A stretch of 64,000 nt of DNA from Haloimpatiens massiliensis (GCF_900184255.1 NZ_LT854640.1:1510156-1574155), one strand, 5' to 3'. Positions 26,477-35,130 are shown, counted from the stretch's first letter. Notes: generated by a model from the letters alone, not told the origin. A program made the numbers and translations.

Positions 26477-26932
26477 ATGAAAATTTTAGTAGATGCAGAT
26501 GCTTGTCCAGGAAGAGATGTTATAGAGAGAGCTGCTGAAGAAAATGGTATAGAAGTAATTATGTTTTGTGACTTGAATCATGTTATTGATAGTAGTTATA
26601 GTAAGATTATATATGCAGATAGTGGTTTTCAAAGTGTTGATATGAAGTTAGCTAATGAAGCTAAAAAGGGAGATATAGTTGTAACTCAAGATTTTGGAGT
26701 GGCAACAATGGCATTATCTAAGAGGGCCTATGCCATTGGACCTAAAGGGTATATATATAATGATGATAATATCGATAAACTTTTATTTGAAAGACATATT
26801 TCATCTAAGGTCAGAAGAGCTGGCGGAAAAACTAGCAATGCTAAAAAAAGAAGTAAAGAAGATGACAAAAGGCTTTATGAAAATTTAAAGTTTTTAATAG
26901 AGAAATCACTATCTGCAATAGATTACATCTGA
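26477..26932 (+). CDS. yaiI: YaiI/YqxD family protein (DUF188, UPF0178)
   Basis: 151 residues, the normal length of this widespread family. It begins MKILVDADACPG with the conserved D-x-D-x-C-P motif, followed by AYADSGFQSVDMKL-like acidic positions (D52, D57) and VVTQDFGVA, consistent with a PIN-like nuclease fold and acidic metal site; the KARRAGGKT-type basic loop is SSKVRRAGGKTSNA here. The cellular role is not known. ATG at 26477 follows AACGAGGTA. It is a single gene. Confidence 0.88.
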   Translation: MKILVDADACPGRDVIERAAEENGIEVIMFCDLNHVIDSSYSKIIYADSGFQSVDMKLANEAKKGDIVVTQDFGVATMALSKRAYAIGPKGYIYNDDNIDKLLFERHISSKVRRAGGKTSNAKKRSKEDDKRLYENLKFLIEKSLSAIDYI

Positions 26933-27049
26933 TTTATTTATAAAAACTCTAGATACCATGAGGATTATGTGATAAAATCATTGTGACAAACTAATACGTT
27001 AAAGGAGCAACTAATAGTTGTATAAAATATAAACATATATAGACAATCA

Positions 27050-27440
27050 TAGTTAAATGTATATATTTTATTAAAAAGCTCCCTACATTCGTAAAGAGTG
27101 TAGAGTGGTGTTTAAAAAAGCATCCAAAACTCCTTTAAGTGCTGGAAGTCCCTAAAGCTACATTAACCACAACGTAAGAATGAAATAAGTCTAAGCGTGA
27201 AGGTGATGAAAGTAGAAAAAATAATGTAGATAGTGCAAGGTTAAATCCTAAACACTGTGACAATGGGTAATCAGCAACCAAGTTCCGAAAAGGAAAAGGC
27301 TCAACGACTAGAGAGTAATCTCGTACCTTCAAGTGAGGGGAAATGGGGAGGATCCTAAATGATCAGGATTGTGATATAGTCTGTGCTTATATGAAAGTAT
27401 AAGAAGTTCATAAAAGAACTGCATAGGAGTAACGAACTTA
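27050..27440 (+). ncRNA. Group I intron (probable IStron remnant)
   Basis: The conserved core elements appear in order: Q-like GGGTAATCAGCAACCAAG (27265-27282), P6 hairpin TTCCgaaaaGGAA, R-like GGCTCAACGACTAGA (27298-27312) and S-like GTGATATAGTCTGTGC (27371-27386). GACTA of R pairs with TAGTC of S (P7). P8 is ATCCT...AGGAT just before S. After S come P9 (CTTATA...TATAAG) and a second hairpin (AGTTC...GAACT). Upstream, CTACATT...AGTGTAG is a P2-like stem. In clostridia such introns often form the 5' part of IStrons (intron plus IS605/607 genes); no transposase or tnpB is left here. Ends are estimates. Confidence 0.75.
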
Positions 27441-27467
27441 TGTGAACATTCTAAAAATATTACAAAT

Positions 27468-27690
27468 GTGCATTAGATAATTTACAAAAACAGTCGTATT
27501 TTAAAATTTTATAATATAGCGAATAAAAGATTTCAAAGAGGGTATATTATAATATAAAGGAATATTTAATTACAAATGTATGTATCCTATGAAAATAGAG
27601 CATGCATTTTATCAGAAATGAGGGTTAAATAATTCTTTCATTGTAAAATTTTAAAATACGGTTGTAGGAGATTTATTTAATGCAAATTAC
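27468..27690. repeat. Inverted repeat (family D)
   Basis: Arms of about 48 bases: the inner 25 are CAGTCGTATTTTAAAATTTT... at 27491 and its near-perfect complement ending CGGTTG at about 27667; the outer parts also pair (GTGCATTAGATAA against TTATTTAATGCAA). The 120-bp centre is not palindromic and holds no gene. It lies between the group I intron core and the next gene and may be a MITE inserted in the intron's 3' part. Confidence 0.6.
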
Positions 27691-27766
27691 TTTGTATTAA
27701 ATAAATGTACTGGTACATCCAAGGCTTTAAGCCACCATAAGGTGTGATAAGTGCGAATTATCTAAT

Positions 27767-28435
27767 ATGAGTACATTTGTACATGTTTTTAGAACCAGTA
27801 GTATTATGATATTGATGAATTTTTTCGAAATATTAGGTACTATTGCTTTTGCTATTTCGGGAGCTTTATTAGGAGTTCAAAAAAAACTTGATATTTTTGG
27901 AGTATCTTTTTTGGCTATGGTAACAGCTGTAGGTGGAGGAATATTTAGAGATATAGTTATAGGCACAATACCTCCAGCGGCTTTCCAAGATCCAAAGTAT
28001 TGCTTAATAAGCATAGGTACTGCTGTAATAACTTTTCATCTTCATAAAGATATGAACAAGCTTAAAAATATAATATTAATATCAGATGCTATAGGGCTTG
28101 GCATATTTACTGTAATTGGAGGTAATGCAGCATTTTTGCATGGAGTAAATGGGGTATTTATAGTAGTATCAACAGGATTATTTACTGGTATTGGCGGAGG
28201 CATACTTAGGGATGTAAGTGTTCAGCATATACCGGTAGTTTTCAGAAAAGAAATATATGCTGTGGCATCTATTTTAGGAGCTTTAGCTTTTTATCTATGT
28301 TATAAGTATATATCCAAAGAAGCTTCAATTTATATAGGTTTTATTGTAACATTTACTGTACGAATAATCTCCGTAAAGTATAATTTAAACCTTCCCGTAT
28401 GTGAGCAAAAGCATGAAGACTTAACGGTGGGTTAG
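27767..28435 (+). CDS. TRIC-type (UPF0126/YadS) cation channel family protein
   Basis: 222 residues from 27767, or 206 from ATG at 27815, where family members usually start (MNFFEILGTIAFAISGALLG). The first 16 residues (MSTFVHVFRTSSI...) look like read-through of new sequence, which fits an insertion upstream. Seven membrane segments form two repeats of three plus one, with the glycine-rich TAVGGGIFRDI and GIGGGILRDVSV helices that line the pore. Bacterial TRIC proteins are trimeric K+/cation channels. I see no strong ribosome binding site for any start, so expression may be poor or the leader disturbed. Confidence 0.85.
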   Translation: MSTFVHVFRTSSIMILMNFFEILGTIAFAISGALLGVQKKLDIFGVSFLAMVTAVGGGIFRDIVIGTIPPAAFQDPKYCLISIGTAVITFHLHKDMNKLKNIILISDAIGLGIFTVIGGNAAFLHGVNGVFIVVSTGLFTGIGGGILRDVSVQHIPVVFRKEIYAVASILGALAFYLCYKYISKEASIYIGFIVTFTVRIISVKYNLNLPVCEQKHEDLTVG

Positions 28436-28513
28436 TATTGTTGTAGAGATTAGTTAGGTATGATGTGGTTTTTATGTTTGTTTGAAATAGGGCAATATAT
28501 AATGTTTATATAA

Positions 28514-28543
28514 TTTACCTACGATAGTAGTATATGGTATAAT
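28514..28543 (+). promoter_or_regulatory. Promoter of the 118-aa membrane protein gene
   Basis: TTTACC (28514-28519), 18-base spacer, TATAAT (28538-28543), about 37 bases before the ATG at 28581. Confidence 0.5.
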
Positions 28544-28580
28544 TAACATAATCATAATTTACTACTAGGGGGTTGTATAA

Positions 28581-28937
28581 ATGTCATATGTGGTTAAAAA
28601 ATACATAAAGTGGACAAGCCTATTGGCGGCTATAAACTTGATAGTAGCTGCCTTGATATGTTGGTTTACAAATAAAAGAAATATGGGGAATTACAGTACT
28701 ATTTTATTTTGGACATCTGGAGTAATTATGGCACTAGGAGGATTATCTTTAACTGGTAGCATAGGAGGAAGAAATAGCATGGGGTATCAAAAGGCTAGAA
28801 CTATTGGTACTCAAGATCAGCTTAAGAGAGTTAAAGAAGATTTGGATGCTACAGAAAAAGATATGAAATTCATATTAATAGCAGGTGGAGCTGGATTAAT
28901 TGGATTTTTAGTGAGTGCATTGATTTTAAAAATTTAA
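28581..28937 (+). CDS. Small membrane protein (DUF3899-like)
   Basis: 118 residues with three membrane segments: about 13-31 (SLLAAINLIVAALICWF), 43-60 (ILFWTSGVIMALGGLSL) and 98-117 (FILIAGGAGLIGFLVSALIL). Between the second and third is a polar, mostly helical stretch (QDQLKRVKEDLDATEKDM). The layout resembles small DUF3899-type membrane proteins of clostridia; the match is from memory and tentative. ATG follows AGGGGGTTG. Its terminator overlaps the start region of the glucokinase gene downstream. Function unknown. Confidence 0.65.
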   Translation: MSYVVKKYIKWTSLLAAINLIVAALICWFTNKRNMGNYSTILFWTSGVIMALGGLSLTGSIGGRNSMGYQKARTIGTQDQLKRVKEDLDATEKDMKFILIAGGAGLIGFLVSALILKI

Positions 28938-28948
28938 ATATAAAGGCA

Positions 28949-28985
28949 ATCACCTCGGATAAATAATGCTGAGGTGATTTTATAT
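28949..28985 (+). terminator. Terminator after the small membrane protein gene
   Basis: AATCACCTC pairs with GAGGTGATT around 13 bases, followed by TTATAT. It ends 28 bases before the glucokinase start. Confidence 0.75.
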
Positions 28986-29012
28986 ATAAATAAAAAAATA
29001 GGGGATGATTAT

Positions 29013-29963
29013 ATGCGCATAGGTATTGATTTAGGTGGAACTAGTATTAAGGGTGGTATAGTAGATGAGAAGGGTAATATAATTTTACAAAAAAATTTAA
29101 AGACAATAAAAGGAAAAGATGAGAATGGAGATATAATTTGTAATGGCATAATACAAATTATAAAAGAGCTTATTAAAGCAAAAAATGCATCAATTGATGA
29201 AATAGAATTAATAGGTTTGGGGGTTCCAGGAAATATAGATTACAAAAGGGGTATAGTCGGAAGGTGTGTAAACTTAGGCTGGGAAAATGTACATTTAGGT
29301 AGCATATTAGAAAAGGAATTTGGTAAAAAAGTGCTTATTGATAATGATGCAAATGTGGCCGCTGGTGCTGAATATTTATTTGGAAGCTCAAAAAATAGTA
29401 AAATAACACTTTTAGTAACTTTAGGAACTGGTGTAGGCAGTGGAGCTGTATTAAATGGAAAGATATACAGGGGAATAAATGGAGCTGCCATGGAATTAGG
29501 TCACACCATTGTTGGAGAAAATTTTTATAATTGCTCCTGTGGAAATAATGGATGTCTAGAAACATTTACTTCTGCAACGGCTATAATTAAATATGCCATA
29601 AAACTAATTGAAGAAGGTAGAGAAACTATTATCACTGATAGTGTAAATGGAGAATTACATAATATAGATGCAAAAATAGTTTTTGATGCGGCTAGAAAAG
29701 GTGATTTAGTTGCTTTAGAGGTACTAAACAGATTTATAAAATATTTGGCTATTGGTATAAATAATGCAATAAATATTTTAGATTTAGATTCAGTTGTAAT
29801 AGGCGGTGGGGTGTCTGCAGGGTGTGATTTGTTTATAGATAAATTAGTAAGTGAGATAAATAAAATCAAGTTATATAAAGATACTCCTCTTTGTACTATA
29901 AGAAAAGCTACTTTGGGAAATAGTGCTGGAATTATAGGAGCTGCTATGCTTGACAAGATATAA
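29013..29963 (+). CDS. glcK: ROK-family glucokinase
   Basis: 316 residues from ATG at 29013, chosen because AGGGGATG lies just upstream and the family start is MRIGIDLGGTSIKGGIVDEKG; a longer frame from 28974 runs through the terminator hairpin. The phosphate-1 motif is DLGGTSIKGG, the catalytic Asp is in IDNDANVAA (about residue 106), and the ROK zinc site follows as HTIVG...CSCGNNGCLE (about 156-178). It phosphorylates glucose with ATP at carbon 6. Other ROK kinases (fructose, ManNAc) look alike, so the sugar is likely but not certain. Single gene. Confidence 0.87.
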   Translation: MRIGIDLGGTSIKGGIVDEKGNIILQKNLKTIKGKDENGDIICNGIIQIIKELIKAKNASIDEIELIGLGVPGNIDYKRGIVGRCVNLGWENVHLGSILEKEFGKKVLIDNDANVAAGAEYLFGSSKNSKITLLVTLGTGVGSGAVLNGKIYRGINGAAMELGHTIVGENFYNCSCGNNGCLETFTSATAIIKYAIKLIEEGRETIITDSVNGELHNIDAKIVFDAARKGDLVALEVLNRFIKYLAIGINNAINILDLDSVVIGGGVSAGCDLFIDKLVSEINKIKLYKDTPLCTIRKATLGNSAGIIGAAMLDKI

Positions 29964-30036
29964 TGTAGAATTCAAAAGGTATATAGCAGCATACAAAAGG
30001 TACGGAAAGAAAAATGTTAAGTACATAAGAGGTGTA

Positions 30037-30062
30037 TAAGGTGGAGTAGTTACTCCACCTTA
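30037..30062. terminator. Perfect hairpin abutting the family A MITE
   Basis: TAAGGTGGAGTA pairs perfectly with TACTCCACCTTA around GT. No T-run follows. Before the MITE inserted, this hairpin would have directly followed the stop codon of the 59-aa minus-strand gene, so it was probably that gene's terminator. Confidence 0.5.
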
Positions 30063-30219
30063 GGCACATTCAAATAAATAACAAGTCAGTATGCTAGTCT
30101 ATTTTGCGTCATACTGCGTCAGCAGGTTCCACCGATAGTTCTACTAGCGGCGGAACCTGCTTCCTTGTCTGACACAAAATATACCAGCATCTTTGACTTG
30201 TTATTTATTTTCATGTACC
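30063..30219. repeat. Family A MITE, copy 2
   Basis: 157 bp, about 95 percent alike to the copy at 1361-1520 by eye, with the same GGCACATT...GTACC ends. It is flanked by TTA at 30060-30062 and TTA at 30220-30222, a 3-bp target duplication. Inner arms also pair: GCAGGTTCC with GGAACCTGC, and TATTTTGCGTC with GACACAAAATA. Confidence 0.88.
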
Positions 30220-30399
30220 TTATTTAAATTCAGGCATATCTATTTCATCCTTAATGCCTTCAGGGTATAGTAGAGCATTGTTAGTTCTCTCCATTATATT
30301 ATAACCAAGCTTAGAAATTTGAATATCTATGTTTTTCTTTTTATAGGTATAGTCAGGATTGTAATTTTCAAAATCCTTAATCATATCATCACTCTCCAT
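30220..30399 (-). CDS. Small hypothetical protein (59 aa)
   Basis: 59 residues from ATG at 30399 (or 54 from the ATG at residue 6, which has GGAGAG upstream). The product is hydrophilic, with KDFENYNPDYTYKKKNIDIQ, then LGYNIMERTNNALLYPEGIK and a C-terminal DEIDMPEFK. I do not recognise it. Its TAA stop is the 3-bp target site duplicated by the MITE: on the other side of the MITE the same TAA leads straight into a perfect hairpin. So the gene is complete at its 3' end and only lost its terminator. Confidence 0.45.
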   Translation of the reverse strand: MESDDMIKDFENYNPDYTYKKKNIDIQISKLGYNIMERTNNALLYPEGIKDEIDMPEFK

Positions 30400-30673
30400 G
30401 CTTTTAAATATAGTATTGTCAATTACAAAAACATTATTCTAAAAGAAGCTATTAAAATAGTAGATAAAAACGCAAAATTTGTTAAAAAAATAAACTACAA
30501 TATTCCTAAAATTTGAAGGGTTTATAGCACAAAAATTGAATATAACAATATACCATATTAAAATTATTGTTACAAAATAAATAAATATAGTATAATATAT
30601 TTATATACATAATATGGGTAAACACTGTAAATTAGGCATATTTAATAATTGGTGGTATGATGGGGGATTGATT

Positions 30674-32731
30674 ATGAACGAAATAAATATTAGGTGTAGT
30701 TTAGAAAGTCCTCAAGATAAGCAAAAGGATATATTAGTTACAGTAGAAGGGGCAGAAGAGGAAAATTTACTTTATAAGTTTCTTATAGGTAGAGATGGTA
30801 CATGGAAAACATTAAGAGATTTTGAAAGTGATAATAATATTTTATGGTGCCCAGAAGAGGATGGTAAATATATAATAATGGTACAAGCTAAAAAACAGGA
30901 TAGTAGAAGTAGTTTTGATTATGTAAGTAAAATAGAGTACATTATAGGTGAAGATAGAGAAAGGTTAATAAATGGGTTATATATAAATAAGGAAGATGTA
31001 AACTTAGGAGATAAAATAACTATTACTGTGGAAGGAACTAAAATTCCTTTAATGTATAGATATTGGGTTAGAGAAGAGGATAAATGGGAATTAATAAAAG
31101 AGTATTCACCAGAAAATACATTAAATTGGACTGTTTTAAAGCCTGGTATACAGCAGGTTTTAGTGGAATGCAAAAATTTAGATTCAGATAATAGTTGTGA
31201 TGATTTCCAAACTGTGTCTTTTAAAGTAAGAGATATAAGAAAGCTTGAAATAACCGACTTTAAGTGCTTAACTAAAAATTTATTAAAGGGAAAAGAAATA
31301 TTATTTCAAGTAAACGCTTCTTATGAAGATAGCAGGATGATCCTATATAAATTTGTAAAAATATATTCAGATGGAAGTGTAAAATGCATTCAAGATTATT
31401 CTACTAAAAGAAATGTGTCTTATGTAGAAAATGAAGGTGGGGAATTTAAACTTCTATGTCTTGCTAAGGATATGTACTCCACAAAAGAATTTGATGATAG
31501 AGCTATTATACTTTATAAAGTTAAACAATATGAAAAAGTTAAGATACAAGCTTTTACTACAGATTTAAGCTCACCTCAAATATGTGGTACAGATATAGAG
31601 CTTAAAGCTATAGTTAAAGGCGGAGAAAATTTATTATATAGATTTAATATAGAGGGTCCAGAGAATAAAGATTCAGGATATATTAAAAGTAATAAGTATA
31701 TATGGAAACCAGAAGAAATAGGAAATTATAATGTAGTACTATATGTGAAAGATGAAGTCTTTGAAGGGGAGTATGAGAGCAAGGAGGGCTTGGAATTCAA
31801 TATAGATGAAATAAGTGCGGAAGACGTTAAAATAGAAGATGTAATTTATGAAAAGAGAAATGCTTATTTAAAAAAGCAAGTTATGAATGTACAGATAGAA
31901 GCTTCAGGTGGAATAGAACTTAAATATAGTTTTATTGTAAGAAAAGGTGATAGGGAAGTTGAAAAAATAAATTATGGAAGCTGTAATTGGGTGAATTTCA
32001 CTCCAGAGGAATGTGGTATTTATGAATTAGAAGTAATGGTTAAGGACAAATATTCTAGAAGAGAATATGACACTCATGAAGTAATTCATATGGAAGTAAA
32101 AGATTACTTACCAGCTAATATAGATTATGTACTTATGGATCCTAGAGAATTTTATATGGTAGGGGATGAAATAAAATTAGAAGTAGTATGTCCAGAAACA
32201 AAGGATACTATGATTAAGTATGCATTAAAGATAAATGGGCATCCTGTTGAGGAAACGGATTATATATATAGTAAATTGTATAAAATGCTGCCAAGATGCA
32301 AGGGCATTTATCAGTTAGATATGTATGCAAAAAATATAAAGAGCACTGAGGAATATGATTGTAAAAAATCCGTTAGAGTATGTGTTAATGATTGTTTCCC
32401 AGTAACTAACACAAAATTAAAAAGTAGTAGATTATCTTTTAAAGTAAATGAATGTGTAACTTTTTCTGTTAGTAGTGAAGGCGGAAGAGATGTGGTATAC
32501 GAATTTTATTTAATGGAAAAGGGAGAATGGAAAAGAGTCCAAAGATATAATAGAAAAGAGTATTATAGTTTTATTCCCTTTTCACAGGGTATATACAAGA
32601 TATTAGTACTTTCAAAAAGCAGATATAAAAAGCAGGCTTATGAGGATTATGATAGTTTTCAGTTTTTAGTAGAGGAACCTAAAGATCAACATAAGATGGA
32701 AAAATCGGATGAAGTGGATGTGTATGTATAA
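30674..32731 (+). CDS. Seven-repeat triple-tyrosine-motif protein
   Basis: 685 residues from ATG at 30674, which follows GGGGGATTG. The protein is seven repeats of about 95 residues with no signal peptide, membrane segment or enzyme domain. Each repeat is a beta-sandwich of the Y_Y_Y type: a strand such as LLYKFLIGRDGTWK, then a W/Y-x-P-x-x-x-G-x-Y turn (ILWCPEEDGKYIIMVQAK in the first, YIWKPEEIGNYNVVLYVKD in the fourth, WVNFTPEECGIYELEVMVKD in the fifth) and a closing strand with S-x-x-x-x-D. Such repeats elsewhere sit in sensor kinases or on cell surfaces. Here they stand alone, so it is probably a scaffold or binding protein. Function unknown. Confidence 0.75.
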   Translation: MNEINIRCSLESPQDKQKDILVTVEGAEEENLLYKFLIGRDGTWKTLRDFESDNNILWCPEEDGKYIIMVQAKKQDSRSSFDYVSKIEYIIGEDRERLINGLYINKEDVNLGDKITITVEGTKIPLMYRYWVREEDKWELIKEYSPENTLNWTVLKPGIQQVLVECKNLDSDNSCDDFQTVSFKVRDIRKLEITDFKCLTKNLLKGKEILFQVNASYEDSRMILYKFVKIYSDGSVKCIQDYSTKRNVSYVENEGGEFKLLCLAKDMYSTKEFDDRAIILYKVKQYEKVKIQAFTTDLSSPQICGTDIELKAIVKGGENLLYRFNIEGPENKDSGYIKSNKYIWKPEEIGNYNVVLYVKDEVFEGEYESKEGLEFNIDEISAEDVKIEDVIYEKRNAYLKKQVMNVQIEASGGIELKYSFIVRKGDREVEKINYGSCNWVNFTPEECGIYELEVMVKDKYSRREYDTHEVIHMEVKDYLPANIDYVLMDPREFYMVGDEIKLEVVCPETKDTMIKYALKINGHPVEETDYIYSKLYKMLPRCKGIYQLDMYAKNIKSTEEYDCKKSVRVCVNDCFPVTNTKLKSSRLSFKVNECVTFSVSSEGGRDVVYEFYLMEKGEWKRVQRYNRKEYYSFIPFSQGIYKILVLSKSRYKKQAYEDYDSFQFLVEEPKDQHKMEKSDEVDVYV

Positions 32732-32946
32732 TTTTCGTATTAAGTTATAGAAGTTATCGTTCGAATATATAATTAGTATAGAGATGAGCATAATTGATAA
32801 AAAATCAAATGATTAAAGTAAAATAGTTCCAAATTTTCTTGAGCGGAGCTTGTTGAGAAGAATTTGAAGTAGAGATTAATAATAAAAAAAGCAAAAAGGG
32901 CAGACTACTCCCATAGTAAAAAACAATGTTAAAAAATGTATTTTGA

Positions 32947-34257
32947 TTAAGCTGTTCTTTTAAATCCCGATAGGGATTTGGATTTATCTATACAATCAGA
33001 TTTTATAGCAGCAAGTGCAACGGTTAAAAGGCAAATGTGTCCAATAGTATTTAGATTAGTAACAGAGTTAATATTTCTAACATGAGCTTGTTCAGTATTG
33101 AGATTTTTCCATCTTGAATTGTATCTTTCAGATTCAGTTCTTAAGCTATATATTTTCTTGAAAAATATAGAATCACGATTGATAGAAGCTCTATAATCAG
33201 TTCCAATGCTTATGTATTTTACACAACCTCTGTTTTTCTTACCATTAAAATATTTTTTATGCTTACATGGACATAATGAATCATCTTTTGATTTTCTATA
33301 AGGACAACAGAATTTTTGCTTAATATAGGAATCAAAGTATTGTTTGCCATCTTTATGCATGGCTAAACCGCCATTGCATATAACATTACCTGTAGATGTT
33401 AAACTATTTTTCTTAGTGCCACGCTTATTTAAGGCAATGAAAGCAAGCCCTTTAAGGGTGTTACGAATAAAATCATGATTTTGCTTTGAATCATAGCCTT
33501 TATCAGCAATAATGTAACTGTCTTTTAGTGAAAACCATTCATTTGTAGCAGTAAGAATTTCTATAAAATTAGAAATTTCATTGATATCGGCAGTTGTAGT
33601 AAATTCAGCAATAGGAAGACCCGATATAGCATCACAAATAACATGATTTTTGTATCCCCAGTAAAATTCATAATTTTTCTTTGATTTATTGGGTTTATCC
33701 TCTGAAACTTGAACATTCAAGGAGTTATTAGCAGTATGAACTCCTAGTTTACAATCTTTATCAGAAGATGGAGGATTCTTTTTAGAAAACTTGTTACTTG
33801 AAAAAGATTTGGGATTATTAAATTTAGTATTAGCTTTAACAGGAGTGGCATCAACAGATACAAAATTGTTATCAATAAAACCTAACTCCTTAAGAACATT
33901 AACTTGATTTTTCATGATTTCTTTAAGATAAGAGTTAGATAAATTTTTAATAAATCTCTGAAAAACCCAGTATGAAGGTAAAGATTTAAGAATGTTAAAA
34001 CCACAAAGTTGGGCTATAATTAAATTATTTTCTAAAAAATCTTTAAGATCAGTAATTTGGGCAAACTTCTCACATTTCATGACGATGAAAGCTCTAAAAA
34101 GAGCATGGCGTGAAAATCCAGTAGGGCCATATTTAGAAGGAACCCTATCGGGTAATGGAGATAAATCAAGATTATCAAAGATTTTTGTATAAAAATTGAT
34201 AAGCTTTTGAGAAGTAAAAAGTTCAATTATGTTAAAGATTTCTTGACGTTGGTACAT
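32947..34257 (-). CDS. DDE transposase (IS4/IS5/IS1182-like)
   Basis: 436 residues. The N-terminal half has the DUF772-type helical domain (SRHALFRAFIVMK, LKDFLENNLIIAQLCGF). The DDE residues are visible: D in NFVSVDATPVKANT (about 141), D in YIIADKGYDS (about 245) and E in LRTESERYNSRWK (about 390), with the Y-R-E-like spacing of this group. A cysteine-rich insert (FCCPYRKSKDDSLCPCKHKK) lies between the second D and the E. The start has AAGGAGGAAA before it, and no internal stop is seen, so the gene looks intact. I could not find the terminal inverted repeats by eye, so the limits of the IS are not given. Confidence 0.85.
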   Translation of the reverse strand: MYQRQEIFNIIELFTSQKLINFYTKIFDNLDLSPLPDRVPSKYGPTGFSRHALFRAFIVMKCEKFAQITDLKDFLENNLIIAQLCGFNILKSLPSYWVFQRFIKNLSNSYLKEIMKNQVNVLKELGFIDNNFVSVDATPVKANTKFNNPKSFSSNKFSKKNPPSSDKDCKLGVHTANNSLNVQVSEDKPNKSKKNYEFYWGYKNHVICDAISGLPIAEFTTTADINEISNFIEILTATNEWFSLKDSYIIADKGYDSKQNHDFIRNTLKGLAFIALNKRGTKKNSLTSTGNVICNGGLAMHKDGKQYFDSYIKQKFCCPYRKSKDDSLCPCKHKKYFNGKKNRGCVKYISIGTDYRASINRDSIFFKKIYSLRTESERYNSRWKNLNTEQAHVRNINSVTNLNTIGHICLLTVALAAIKSDCIDKSKSLSGFKRTA

Positions 34258-34353
34258 AGAGGTTTCCTCCTTATTGTTTTTATATTATGTGTGGTAATAT
34301 AGTATAATTCGACAAAAATGTGAGGAAATCCTATGATATATATTTGAGTGATT

Positions 34354-34378
34354 AAAAAAAAATAGCCCTACGGGGCTA
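34354..34378 (-). terminator. Terminator facing the transposase gene
   Basis: On the minus strand, TAGCCCC-G-T-A-GGGCTA is followed by a run of nine Ts. It would stop transcripts entering the insertion sequence from the right. Confidence 0.7.
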
Positions 34379-34440
34379 GTGATATCAAGGCCTTAGAGTT
34401 ATGCTCAAGGCTATAATTAGTAGGAATATGAGGTGATTTT

Positions 34441-35130
34441 ATGAAGATAGAAGATACACAAAATTTATTGTTTATGAAAATGTTTATGGATAGCTTTAGT
34501 AGTCAAATAGGAAAGGATTCTCCTGCATTTTCAGTTATGTTAGAAAGTATGACTAAAGCTTTAGAGGGAAATGAAAGTTTTATTTCACAAGGAAATAGTC
34601 TAGAGAGCAAAAATGTATATAGTTCTGAAGGTGCTAGCATATTGAGTGAAGAAATGAAAAATACAGTTAGCCAAATAAGAAATGAAATAAACAGTGAAAT
34701 GAGAAGCCAAATAAATAGTGGAAATTCATCAGATAAAATTAATAAAGCAATAAAAAATGCTGCAGTCAAATATGGGGTGGAAGAAAGTTTTATAAGGGCA
34801 GTTATAATGCAAGAATCTTCTTTTAATCCATTGTCTAAATCTTCTGCTGGAGCTATGGGTCTTATGCAGCTTATGCCTGGCACAGCTGCATCTTTAGGAG
34901 TTGCAAATGCCTATGATATAGATCAAAACGTAGATGGAGGAACAAAATATTTAAAAGGTTTATTAGAGTCCTTTGGAAATTGTAAGGAGATGGCTTTGGC
35001 TGCATATAATGCAGGGCCTAATGGAGTTAAACGAAGAGGTGTTACATCTCCAGAAGAAATATATAAGTTACCTCGTGAAACTAGAGGTTATGTAGACAAA
35101 GTTATGAAATACTATAAGGGTGCTCTTTAG
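34441..35130 (+). CDS. Soluble lytic transglycosylase (SLT domain)
   Basis: 229 residues. The last 120 are an SLT fold: the catalytic Glu in IMQESSFNPLSKSSAGAMG (about residue 124), the LMQLMPGTAASLG motif and the AAYNAGPNGV closing helix (about 190). It cuts peptidoglycan between MurNAc and GlcNAc. The first 100 residues are helical and Ser/Asn rich with no signal peptide, as in several clostridial phage-like or sporulation-linked transglycosylases, so the route out of the cell is unclear. ATG follows TGAGGTGAT. Single gene behind the IS. Confidence 0.88.
   Translation: MKIEDTQNLLFMKMFMDSFSSQIGKDSPAFSVMLESMTKALEGNESFISQGNSLESKNVYSSEGASILSEEMKNTVSQIRNEINSEMRSQINSGNSSDKINKAIKNAAVKYGVEESFIRAVIMQESSFNPLSKSSAGAMGLMQLMPGTAASLGVANAYDIDQNVDGGTKYLKGLLESFGNCKEMALAAYNAGPNGVKRRGVTSPEEIYKLPRETRGYVDKVMKYYKGAL

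Noticed and set aside
30319..30516. A 65-codon plus-strand frame before the triple-tyrosine gene
   Set aside because: It overlaps the better-supported 59-aa minus-strand frame, has no binding site and looks like chance AT-rich coding.
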